DNA of 6,135 nucleotides from CAZOKH01 sp964580315 (GCA_964580315.1 CAZOKH010000129.1:1-6135), one strand, 5' to 3'; positions 1 to 5,343 are shown, numbered from the stretch's first letter. The notes: a model not told the origin generated them from the sequence alone. Made by a program: numbers and translations.

Positions 1-251
1 CCCGACATGCCGCTGTCGAGGTCGCCGCCTGTGGATAAGCCCGAACTGGCTTCCATCAACAGCTCAGAGAACCTGACCGTTTTGGCAGCCTCATCGATGC
101 GCAGCTTCATGGAGTAGGTCAGTTTTTTGCTGGACAGAAAGGCTTTGCGCTCGGCGATGACGGTGGAAAACTCCCACAGGCCTTTCTTTTCGTTCCATTT
201 GCCGCCATATTTTTCCAACGATTGCTTGATAACATCCAGCAGGGTTGCCAT
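1..251 (-). CDS. Hypothetical protein, N-terminal part only
   Basis: The reading frame opens at an ATG at 251-249 and stays open for 83 codons to the window edge, so the C-terminus is missing. The start is supported by an AAGGA-type ribosome binding site shortly upstream on the minus strand and by a TATAAT box further up. The visible protein begins MATLLDVIKQSLEKYGGKWN and is Lys/Glu-rich. It has a GGKWNEKKGLWEF stretch near residues 16-28 and a Gly/Ser-rich segment at the end of the visible part. There is no signal peptide or membrane segment, so a cytoplasmic protein is likely. I do not recognise the family and assign no function. It is divergent from the flavin-barrel gene at 445 and shares its AT-richer composition (line 181-240 has 25 G+C of 60). 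Confidence 0.7.
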   Translation of the reverse strand, partial: MATLLDVIKQSLEKYGGKWNEKKGLWEFSTVIAERKAFLSSKKLTYSMKLRIDEAAKTVRFSELLMEASSGLSTGGDLDSGMS

Positions 252-298
252 TTTTCCCGTCCTTCTTGTTTTAAAAATGCGGATCTGGTTTGATTAAC

Positions 299-304
299 AT
301 TATA
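299..304 (-). promoter_or_regulatory. Candidate -10 box for the leftward unknown gene
   Basis: The minus strand reads TATAAT here, a perfect -10 hexamer about 48 bases before the ATG at 251. No good -35 hexamer lies 16-18 bases upstream; the -35 zone (about 322-328) instead contains a GATTC (323-327), a GANTC methylation motif. The call rests on the hexamer and its position only. Confidence 0.4.
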
Positions 305-402
305 GATCACACAAATAAAAGCGATTCTCATGTTTAGCCGCTGAGGCGCAAATGAAAAGGGACCAGTAGGTGTGCAAGCCGTACACTTGAACGGAATACA
401 AT

Positions 403-434
403 GGTATATTTTGTATAAAATACCAATAGAGGAG
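403..434 (+). promoter_or_regulatory. AT-rich leader with small palindrome and RBS of the flavin-barrel gene
   Basis: Bases 407-412 (TATTTT) and 417-422 (AAAATA) form a perfect 6-bp inverted repeat around GTAT, inside a GGTA...TACC frame (403-406, 421-424). It could be a small operator or just an AT-rich promoter core. Possible -10 hexamers are TACAAT (397-402), TATATT (405-410) and TATAAA (414-419), but none is well spaced from the TTGAAC at 387-392, so the promoter is not resolved. AGAGGAG at 428-434 is a strong Shine-Dalgarno site 10 nt before the ATG at 445 and fixes that start. Confidence 0.45.
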
Positions 435-444
435 ACCAGTCATT

Positions 445-822
445 ATGGCAGCATTACCTGAAAAAGTGAGCCAGGCATGGGAAGAACGGGATGGTCCCAT
501 CGTTTTATCCACCGTAGATAAAGATGGAAAACCGAATGCAATATACGCAACCTGCGTGTCAAAATTCAATGAAGAAATTCTAATCGTTGCGGATAACTAT
601 TTTTCCAAAACACGGGAAAATATTCTGTCAGGCAGCCGGGGTTCGATTCTTTTCATCACCAAAGACAGGCAATCCTTTCAGATCAAGGGGCGCCTGGAAT
701 ACCTCAAAGAAGGGACCATTTTTGAGGATATGAAAAAATGGAATCCAAAAATGCACCCGGGGCATGCCGCCGCGGTTTTAAACGTGGATGAGGTGTATGC
801 CGGTTCGGAAAGACTGGTGTAA
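445..822 (+). CDS. Pyridoxamine 5'-phosphate oxidase-family protein (FMN split barrel)
   Basis: A 125-residue protein, about the size of a single split-barrel domain. GPIVLSTVDKDGKPNA (residues 17-32) matches the first barrel strands of this family. ADNYFSKTRENIL (49-61) lies in the region that usually contacts the FMN phosphate, followed by the SILFI strand. The C-terminus GHAAAVLNVDEVYAGSERLV (106-125) is typical of short stand-alone members. Such proteins bind FMN or a related cofactor as cytoplasmic homodimers; the substrate of this one cannot be read from sequence, and it should not be taken for the PdxH enzyme of vitamin B6 synthesis. The start is set by the AGAGGAG site 10 nt upstream. 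The gene stands alone, divergent from the gene at 1-251 and followed by a hairpin at 876-910. Its composition is clearly AT-richer than the following genes (27 G+C of 60 in 481-540), which could mean transfer. Confidence 0.82.
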   Translation: MAALPEKVSQAWEERDGPIVLSTVDKDGKPNAIYATCVSKFNEEILIVADNYFSKTRENILSGSRGSILFITKDRQSFQIKGRLEYLKEGTIFEDMKKWNPKMHPGHAAAVLNVDEVYAGSERLV

Positions 823-875
823 GCAAACGCCACCACACACGCTGTCCAATCGAACCATGCTCCTTTGTGGAGCAA

Positions 876-910
876 GCGAGAGGTCTTTTCACCACGAAAA
901 GACCTCTCGC
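876..910. repeat. Perfect 15-bp inverted repeat, possible terminator
   Basis: GCGAGAGGTCTTTTC (876-890) and GAAAAGACCTCTCGC (896-910) are exact reverse complements separated by the 5-nt loop ACCAC. It lies 53 nt after the stop of the flavin-barrel gene, where a terminator would be expected, but neither side has a run of T after the stem. It may be a non-canonical terminator, an RNA 3'-end stabiliser, or a copy of a dispersed palindromic repeat. Confidence 0.7.
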
Positions 911-937
911 ATTCTCTCAAGGTGACATTGTTTCACA

Positions 938-961
938 GTATTGTCAGGCACAAAACAATAC
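938..961. repeat. Small inverted repeat
   Basis: GTATTGT (938-944) and ACAATAC (955-961) are perfect reverse complements with a 10-nt loop. It lies between the long hairpin and the decamer repeats. An operator or weak RNA hairpin is possible; no function can be assigned. Confidence 0.35.
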
Positions 962-970
962 AACGAAATA

Positions 971-1000
971 ATCCGTGTGAATCTGTGTTCATCTGTGGTT
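971..1000 (+). repeat. Three tandem 10-nt repeats upstream of the methyltransferase gene
   Basis: The units ATCCGTGTGA, ATCTGTGTTC and ATCTGTGGTT follow one another with exact 10-nt period and share ATCYGTG at the same position. A 10-nt period is close to one helical turn, so a protein could meet the same sequence on one DNA face. I recall similar ATCTGTG-type strings between genes in diverse environmental bacterial genomes, so this may equally be a dispersed repeat. The first two units together contain GAATC (979-983), a GANTC site about 45 nt before the ccrM-like start. Confidence 0.6.
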
Positions 1001-1012
1001 TCCTTCACACGA

Positions 1013-1021
1013 TGATACAAT
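1013..1021 (+). promoter_or_regulatory. Extended -10 promoter for the ccrM-like gene
   Basis: TGATACAAT fits an extended -10 element (TGn followed by TACAAT at 1016-1021). Only six bases separate it from the GTG start at 1028, so transcription would begin at or beside the start codon and give a leaderless message. This agrees with the lack of a Shine-Dalgarno site upstream of the GTG. No convincing -35 is seen, which extended -10 promoters can tolerate. Confidence 0.45.
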
Positions 1022-1027
1022 ATTTGT

Positions 1028-2131
1028 GTGACCCCCAATTCTCCTGAACCCCACCGCGACCTTCCCCTCGATCAAATACTCCAGGGCGATTGCACCCGGG
1101 TGCTGGAGACCCTGCCCCCCAACAGCGTTGACCTCATTTTCGCCGACCCGCCCTACAACCTGCAACTGCGCCAGGAATTGTGGCGTCCCAACCGCACGCG
1201 CGTCAACGGCGTAAGCGACGACTGGGACCAGATCGGCAGCTTCGCCGAGTACGACGCCTTCACCGAATCCTGGCTGCGCGCCTGCCGGCGGGTGCTGAAG
1301 GACAACGGCTCGCTGTGGGTGATCGGCACCTATCACAACATTTTTCGCGTGGGCGCTGTTTTGCAAAACCTGGGCTTCTGGATCCTCAACGACGTGGTAT
1401 GGATCAAATCAAATCCCATGCCCAACTTCCGCGGGGTGCGCTTCACCAACGCCCACGAAACATTGATCTGGGCGCAAAAAGAGCGCACCGGCCGGCACAA
1501 CTTTAACCACCAGGCCATGAAAATGCTCAACGACAGCCTGCAAATGCGCTCCGACTGGTACCTGCCCATCTGCTCGGGCCGCGAGCGCCTGCGCACAAAC
1601 GGAGTCAAAGCCCACTCCACCCAGAAGCCCGAAGGCCTGCTCTACCGCGTGCTGCTGGCTGCCACCCAGCCCGGCGACGTGGTGCTGGACCCCTTCTTCG
1701 GCAGCGGCACCACCGGCGCGGTGGCGCGCCGCCTGCGCCGCCACTGGATCGGCATCGAGCGCGACCCGGCCTACGTGGATCTGGCATTGCAGCGCATTGC
1801 CGAAACTCCCGTTGGTGATGAAGCGCCTGCCCTGTATAATACGCCTGATCCGCGCCAGCAGCCGCGCATTCCCTTTGGCGCCCTGCTGGAAAACGGGCTC
1901 TTGCAGGTGGGACAGACCCTGCACTTTGCCGCCGACCCGGCTGTGACCGCGCGGGTGTGCGCCGACGGCGCGCTGGAATATGACGGCCAGCGCGGCTCGA
2001 TCCACGCCGTGGCGCGCCTGATCCACCCCGGCCCGGCCAACGGCTGGAAACTATGGTGTTACGAAGACCCAACCACCCACGCGCTGCAGCCCATCGACCA
2101 CCTGCGTCAACTGCTGCGCGAATCTGAATGA
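1028..2131 (+). CDS. ccrM: CcrM-type adenine-N6 DNA methyltransferase with C-terminal RAMA-like domain
   Basis: This 367-residue protein resembles the cell-cycle methyltransferase CcrM over its whole length; the Caulobacter enzyme is of similar size. The order of motifs is that of beta-class N6-adenine/N4-cytosine methyltransferases: catalytic DPPYNL at residues 40-45, then WVIGTYHNIFRVG and the WIKSNPMPNFRG region, then the S-adenosylmethionine-binding DPFFGSGTTG at 221-230. CcrM enzymes methylate adenine in GANTC, and the close family resemblance suggests the same target, but specificity is inferred. Residues about 279-365 (from PRIPFGALLENGLL) match the RAMA-type C-terminal domain found in CcrM. 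An in-frame stop at 1013-1015 and the lack of other early starts leave GTG 1028 as the natural start, without a Shine-Dalgarno site. No endonuclease gene is adjacent, so it appears solitary and may be regulatory. pepF follows after 13 nt, probably on the same transcript. Confidence 0.92.
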   Translation: MTPNSPEPHRDLPLDQILQGDCTRVLETLPPNSVDLIFADPPYNLQLRQELWRPNRTRVNGVSDDWDQIGSFAEYDAFTESWLRACRRVLKDNGSLWVIGTYHNIFRVGAVLQNLGFWILNDVVWIKSNPMPNFRGVRFTNAHETLIWAQKERTGRHNFNHQAMKMLNDSLQMRSDWYLPICSGRERLRTNGVKAHSTQKPEGLLYRVLLAATQPGDVVLDPFFGSGTTGAVARRLRRHWIGIERDPAYVDLALQRIAETPVGDEAPALYNTPDPRQQPRIPFGALLENGLLQVGQTLHFAADPAVTARVCADGALEYDGQRGSIHAVARLIHPGPANGWKLWCYEDPTTHALQPIDHLRQLLRESE

Positions 2132-2144
2132 ATGTGAGAATCTG

Positions 2145-3941
2145 ATGAGTACATCCCTCCCTTTAACTGAATTGACCCCTTGGAGCCTGAATGACCTGTT
2201 TCCGGCTATCGACAGCCCCGAACTACAGGCTGCCTTCCAACGCATTGAAGACGGCAGCAAAGAATTTGAAACCCTGCGCGAGCAGTTGAACCCCGACCTG
2301 CCCGTTGAAACCTTCCTCGACATGCTGCGCCGCATGGAAGACCTGCACCGCCTGGCCAACCGCGTTTACAGCTACGCTGAACTGCTGTTTGCCGCCGACA
2401 CACAAAACCAGGCCGCCCAGACGCTGCTGGCGCGCGTGGAACAAACCCTGGCCGAAGCCGGCAACCGCACCCTGTTCTTCAGCCTGTGGTGGAAAGAGTT
2501 GGATGACGCTGCCGCCGAGCGCCTGATGCAGCCCAGCGGCGACTACAGCTACTGGCTGGAAGAGATGCGCCACTTTAAACCGCACACTCTGACAGAGCCG
2601 GAAGAAAAGATCATCAACCTCAAAGACGTGACCGGCGCACGGGCGCTGCAAAACCTGTACGACTCCATCACCAACCGCTACATCTTCAGCCTGGAAGTGG
2701 ACGGCGAAATGAAAGAATTGACCCGCGGCGAGCTGATGGTGTTTGCCCGCCATCCCGACCCCGACCTGCGCAGCCGCGCCTACAGCGAGTTGTACCGCGT
2801 GTACGCCAACGATGGCCCCATCCTGGGACAAATCTACCAAACCCTGGTGCGCGACTGGCGCACCGAGAACCTCAACCTGCGCCACTTCGACAGCCCCATG
2901 GCCGTGCGCAACCTGGCCAACGACATTCCCGGCGATGTGGTGAACACCCTGCTGGAAGTCAGCCAGCGCAACGCCCCGCTTTTCCAGCGCTTCTTCCAGT
3001 TGAAGGCACGCTGGCTGGGGCTGCCCGCCCTGCGCCGCTGCGACATCTACGCCCCGCTGGCCGCCTCAGACCGCAACTATGCCTATTCGCAGGCAGTGGA
3101 TATGGTGTTCGATTCATTCAACCAGTTTGACCCGCAGTTTGCCAGCCTGGCCAGGCGCGTGTTCGACCAGGATCACCTGGACAGCGAAGTGCGCAAGGGC
3201 AAGCGCGGCGGCGCTTTTTGCCTGACCGCCACCCCCGACCTGACCCCCTGGGTGCTGGTCAACTACCAGGGCAAAATCAACGACGTCTCGACCCTGGCGC
3301 ACGAACTGGGGCACGCCATCCACTCCATGCTGGCTGAGGGGCACACCAGCTTCACCCAGCACGCCTGCCTGCCGCTGGCTGAAACCGCCTCAACCTTTGG
3401 CGAGATGATGCTGGTGGAGCGCCTGCTGGCGGAAGAGAGCGATGAAGCCGTGCGCCGAGACATTTTGTTTGGTCAACTGGACGACAACTACGCCACCATC
3501 ATGCGCCAGGCGTTCTTTGCCCTGTTCGAGCAGGAAGCCCACGAAAAGATCAGCCAGGGCGCACTGGTGGATGAATTGTGCGACGCCTACCTGCAAAACC
3601 TGCAGCGCCAGTTTGGCAATTCGGTTGAAATTGAAGATCACTTCCGCTGGGAATGGGTTTCCATCCCGCACATCTATCAGTCCCCCTTCTATGTGTATGC
3701 CTACGCCTTCGGGCAGTTGCTGGTGCTGTCGCTCTATCGGCAATTCAAACTGGAAGGCGATGCGTTCAAGCCGCGCTACATTCAACTGCTGGCCGCGGGC
3801 GGCTCCAAAGCGCCCATGCGCGTGCTGGCCGATGCCGGTATGGATGTGAGCCAGGCCAGTTTCTGGCAGGGCGGCTTCGATGTGCTGCGCGGCTGGCTGG
3901 AACAGTTGGAGGCGCTGCCGTTCAAGCCATCAGGTGGCTGA
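2145..3941 (+). CDS. pepF: Oligoendopeptidase F (M3-family zinc metallopeptidase)
   Basis: A 598-residue protein, the usual length for PepF, which cleaves short peptides in the cytoplasm. The zinc site is complete: HELGH at residues 386-390 (two His ligands and the catalytic Glu 387), and ETASTFGE starting at Glu 413, whose position fits the third zinc ligand of M3 peptidases. The N-terminal 200 residues are the helical oligopeptidase-F domain (regions around FLDMLRRMEDLHRLANRVYS), and the catalytic domain follows. HIYQSPFYVYAYAFG (509-523) is the conserved Tyr-rich stretch near the substrate site. There is no signal peptide. The gene starts 13 nt after the ccrM stop with only a weak purine-rich site before its ATG, so it may depend on translation from upstream. 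Its end overlaps the convergent mntP by 20 bp. Likely roles are peptide recycling or degradation of cleaved signal peptides; the link to the methyltransferase may be positional only. Confidence 0.93.
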   Translation: MSTSLPLTELTPWSLNDLFPAIDSPELQAAFQRIEDGSKEFETLREQLNPDLPVETFLDMLRRMEDLHRLANRVYSYAELLFAADTQNQAAQTLLARVEQTLAEAGNRTLFFSLWWKELDDAAAERLMQPSGDYSYWLEEMRHFKPHTLTEPEEKIINLKDVTGARALQNLYDSITNRYIFSLEVDGEMKELTRGELMVFARHPDPDLRSRAYSELYRVYANDGPILGQIYQTLVRDWRTENLNLRHFDSPMAVRNLANDIPGDVVNTLLEVSQRNAPLFQRFFQLKARWLGLPALRRCDIYAPLAASDRNYAYSQAVDMVFDSFNQFDPQFASLARRVFDQDHLDSEVRKGKRGGAFCLTATPDLTPWVLVNYQGKINDVSTLAHELGHAIHSMLAEGHTSFTQHACLPLAETASTFGEMMLVERLLAEESDEAVRRDILFGQLDDNYATIMRQAFFALFEQEAHEKISQGALVDELCDAYLQNLQRQFGNSVEIEDHFRWEWVSIPHIYQSPFYVYAYAFGQLLVLSLYRQFKLEGDAFKPRYIQLLAAGGSKAPMRVLADAGMDVSQASFWQGGFDVLRGWLEQLEALPFKPSGG

Positions 3942-4488
3942 ACAGCACCCGCAGGCCAATCCCGATCAAGATCATCCCGCCCAGCACTTCCATGTGCCTG
4001 CCAAAGGTTTTGCCCAGGCATCCCCCGGCGCACACCCCAAAAGCTGAAAGGCCAAACGTGACCACGCCGATCAGCAGCGCCGGCTGGAAAACCGACGCAC
4101 CCAGCACAGCCATGCTCAAACCCACCGCCAGCGCGTCAATGCTGGTGGCCACGCACAACAACAACATGGTGCTGCCGCGGGTGGGGTCGCAGCGTGAAAT
4201 ACTTTCTTCTTCACCATTCCCCAGCCCCGAGTGGATCATGTTGACGCCCACATAAGCCAGCAGCGCCAGGGCAATCCAGTGATCAAAATCCTGGATGAGA
4301 CCCGCCACCGTACTGCCCGCCACCCAGCCCAGCAGGGTCATGCCGCACTGAAAAATGCCAAAATGTCCCGCCAGGCGAAAGCGAGAACGAAAATCAGCAG
4401 CCTTGCCGCCGGTGCCCACCCCCACTGACACGGCAAAAGCGTCCATGGCCAATCCAAATGCCACCAGCAGCGATGTGTGCCATTCCAT
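3922..4488 (-). CDS. mntP: MntP manganese efflux pump
   Basis: A 188-residue integral membrane protein, the same length as E. coli MntP. Its two related halves each carry a signature helix: AFGLAMDAFAVSVG (residues 10-23, Asp 16) and ATSIDALAVGLSMA (114-127, Asp 118). The acidic residues in these helices are needed for Mn2+ export in studied MntP proteins. Further hydrophobic segments (about 45-62, 69-86, 131-155, 165-184) give six predicted helices, and a short charged loop (NGEEESISR) separates the halves. The frame is open further upstream to 4542, but ATG 4488 is preferred: GGAG (4499-4502) lies 10 nt before it and the protein then aligns with the family from residue 1. The alternative upstream start would run into the leader terminator region. 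The gene is controlled by a manganese riboswitch and its 3' end overlaps convergent pepF. Confidence 0.93.
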   Translation of the reverse strand: MEWHTSLLVAFGLAMDAFAVSVGVGTGGKAADFRSRFRLAGHFGIFQCGMTLLGWVAGSTVAGLIQDFDHWIALALLAYVGVNMIHSGLGNGEEESISRCDPTRGSTMLLLCVATSIDALAVGLSMAVLGASVFQPALLIGVVTFGLSAFGVCAGGCLGKTFGRHMEVLGGMILIGIGLRVLFSHLMA

Positions 4489-4519
4489 GCAAAAAAATCT
4501 CCAGGGGGAGGCTGGCAAT

Positions 4520-4560
4520 AAAAAACGAGACCATGCAGCCAAAAAACTGCATTGGTCTCG
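4520..4560 (-). terminator. Intrinsic terminator in the mntP leader
   Basis: On the minus strand the arms CGAGACCAATGCAG (4560-4547) and CTGCATGGTCTCG (4538-4526) pair with one bulged base, and six T residues (4525-4520) follow at once. It lies after the riboswitch aptamer and before the mntP start, so it acts as the expression platform. Its 5' arm contains the CCAAT that closes the aptamer, so the two structures exclude each other. Confidence 0.85.
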
Positions 4561-4647
4561 CCGATAGTTTCACCTACTGGGCGCCGGGAGAAGGTCTCCG
4601 GTGTGTCGACAACCCATCCTGCACAGGGCAGGCAGCTACTCCCCAAT
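4551..4647 (-). promoter_or_regulatory. yybP-ykoY (manganese) riboswitch aptamer
   Basis: Read on the minus strand, the leader has the two hallmarks of this class: GGGGAGTAGC at the 5' side (4644-4635) and GCGAGACC at the 3' side (4561-4554). The outer stem is ATTGG (4647-4643) with CCAAT (4555-4551). This takes the place of the AAAGG/CCTTT pairing I remember from other members, so pairing is kept while the sequence changes. An inner stem with one bulge is visible at 4584-4601. Members of this class bind Mn2+ and often precede mntP. Mn2+ binding should stabilise the outer stem, keep CCAAT from the terminator and turn mntP on. Confidence 0.87.
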
Positions 4648-4656
4648 TCGATTCCA

Positions 4657-4686
4657 ATTGTACCCGCACCGTTAACATACCGTCAA
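4657..4686 (-). promoter_or_regulatory. Promoter of the mntP riboswitch transcript
   Basis: The minus strand has TTGACG (4686-4681) and TACAAT (4662-4657) with an 18-nt spacer, close to the vegetative sigma consensus. The predicted start, near 4650, falls just before the first base of the aptamer stem at 4647, so promoter and riboswitch positions support each other. Confidence 0.75.
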
Positions 4687-4708
4687 TGGACGGATGTCTG
4701 CGAATCGG

Positions 4709-5151
4709 CTAACAAAAATAACCTGGCGGGCAGGCATTCAGCACCACCGCGCCAATTTTAGCGATCAAACTGGCGGCGGTATCCGCGGGCAGCACCTGCG
4801 GGTTGGGGTCCACATGCGCGCCGCCGTCGCGGTCGCACACCAGGCGGATCAGGAGGCGCACGCTCAGCGGGGCGCTGCCGGGGGATATCAACGATTGCTC
4901 CAGCCATTCATCGAGGGGCAGGGGCGGCTGCGTCTCGTCAGGCGCGGCAGGTGCAGGTTGGGCGCCACCTGCGGCAGCAGCGCCAGGTCAACGCGCCGGT
5001 TGTGGCGCCGCGTGCTGTCGCACAGCAGCAGGCGCAGCTGCACCGCCGCCGCGCGGTAGAAAGCCGGCTGCCCGCTTTGCATATGCTGCAGGCTGGCGTG
5101 CAGAATCTCCAGCGCGTCGCGAGTGTAATCAATAAGGGAAAAAGAAGTCAT
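4709..5151 (-). pseudogene. Unrecognised gene broken by one frameshift
   Basis: Two minus-strand frames together make a protein of about 147 residues. The first runs from ATG 5151 (MTSFSLIDYTRDALEIL...) and, if not shifted, stops at 4888-4890. The second reads PDETQPPLPLDEWLEQSLISPG and then ...LLIRLVCDRDGGAHVDPNP...PPGYFC to a TAG at 4709-4711. A single shift to the -1 frame (one missing base) joins them; it must lie between about 4888 and 4987, best near 4935-4950. Visible motifs are an AVQLRLLLCDSTRRH segment and an IRLVCDRDGGAHVDP segment. I do not name a family. No slippery heptamer with a clear downstream structure is evident, so recent inactivation or a sequencing or assembly error are the main explanations. 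A GTG at 5178 in the same frame is a less likely start because it lies in a hairpin arm. The mntP promoter begins just beyond its stop. Confidence 0.65.
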
Positions 5152-5160
5152 TTCATTATC

Positions 5161-5166
5161 ATTATA
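5161..5166 (-). promoter_or_regulatory. Candidate -10 box for the frameshifted gene
   Basis: The minus strand reads TATAAT here, with 9 nt to the ATG at 5151, so the transcript would have almost no leader. There is no clear Shine-Dalgarno site and no good -35; the -35 zone falls in the hairpin at 5170-5204. Confidence 0.4.
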
Positions 5167-5169
5167 TGC

Positions 5170-5204
5170 AAACCTCACAGGTTTTTACGGAACCTGTGAG
5201 GTTT
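5170..5204. repeat. Perfect 14-bp inverted repeat
   Basis: AAACCTCACAGGTT (5170-5183) and AACCTGTGAGGTTT (5191-5204) are exact reverse complements with a 7-nt loop. On the plus strand TCTTTTA follows, weakly terminator-like, but no plus-strand gene precedes it. On the minus strand it lies just upstream of the TATAAT box of the frameshifted gene. A dispersed palindromic repeat or a regulatory site is possible. Confidence 0.65.
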
Positions 5205-5235
5205 CTTTTAACTGGCCGGATTACCCCCACCCCAG

Positions 5236-5271
5236 CCCTCTTCATTTTCAAAAGACAGAAAATGAAGAGGG
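5236..5271. repeat. Perfect 14-bp inverted repeat
   Basis: CCCTCTTCATTTTC (5236-5249) and GAAAATGAAGAGGG (5258-5271) pair perfectly around an 8-nt loop. Neither side is followed by a clean T run in the minus direction, so it is probably not the main terminator. It forms the left half of the composite element 5223-5356. Confidence 0.65.
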
Positions 5272-5301
5272 AGTTACAGCTTTTTTCTTGATTTTTCAAT
5301 T

Positions 5302-5343
5302 AAAAAACACCTCCCCGAAAATCCAACGGATTTTGGGGGAGGT
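5302..5343 (-). terminator. Intrinsic terminator of secA
   Basis: The stem 5309-5324 with 5328-5343 has 16 positions with one G-G mismatch and a 3-nt loop (AAC). On the minus strand, after one G, it is followed by six T residues (5307-5302). It begins 15 nt after the secA stop codon, the right place and orientation to end the secA transcript. Confidence 0.8.

Noticed and set aside
1409..2026. Long minus-strand open frame of 205 codons inside the methyltransferase gene
   Set aside because: It is the antisense shadow of a GC-rich gene whose plus-strand product has full catalytic motifs; its own translation is low-complexity Ala/Gly/Val/His-rich without recognisable motifs.
2223..2885. Minus-strand open frame of 220 codons inside pepF
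   Set aside because: Antisense shadow of pepF; biased composition, no family pattern, no ribosome binding site considered convincing.
1028..3941. Restriction-modification or phage-defence system built on the methyltransferase
   Set aside because: The only neighbour is a standard peptidase with an intact M3 site; no nuclease, helicase or specificity subunit is present, and the enzyme matches the solitary CcrM type.
4489..4542. Upstream extension of mntP by 18 codons
   Set aside because: The extension would place the start inside the leader terminator, and the shorter ATG at 4488 has a proper ribosome binding site and the family's usual length.
4888..4987. Programmed -1 ribosomal frameshift in the unknown gene
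   Set aside because: No slippery heptamer with a clear downstream structure was found in the overlap of the two frames; a missing base in the DNA or the reads is simpler.
4694..5059. Plus-strand open frame opposite the frameshifted gene
   Set aside because: Its translation is Arg/Gly/Ala-rich and repetitive, as expected for a shadow, whereas the minus-strand frames give a coherent protein across the shift.
5149..5166. ATAATGATAATGAAATG, resembling half of a Fur-type iron box
   Set aside because: Only the repeated ATAATG half is present and the symmetric second half is missing; the match is better explained by the TATAAT box plus AT-rich start region.
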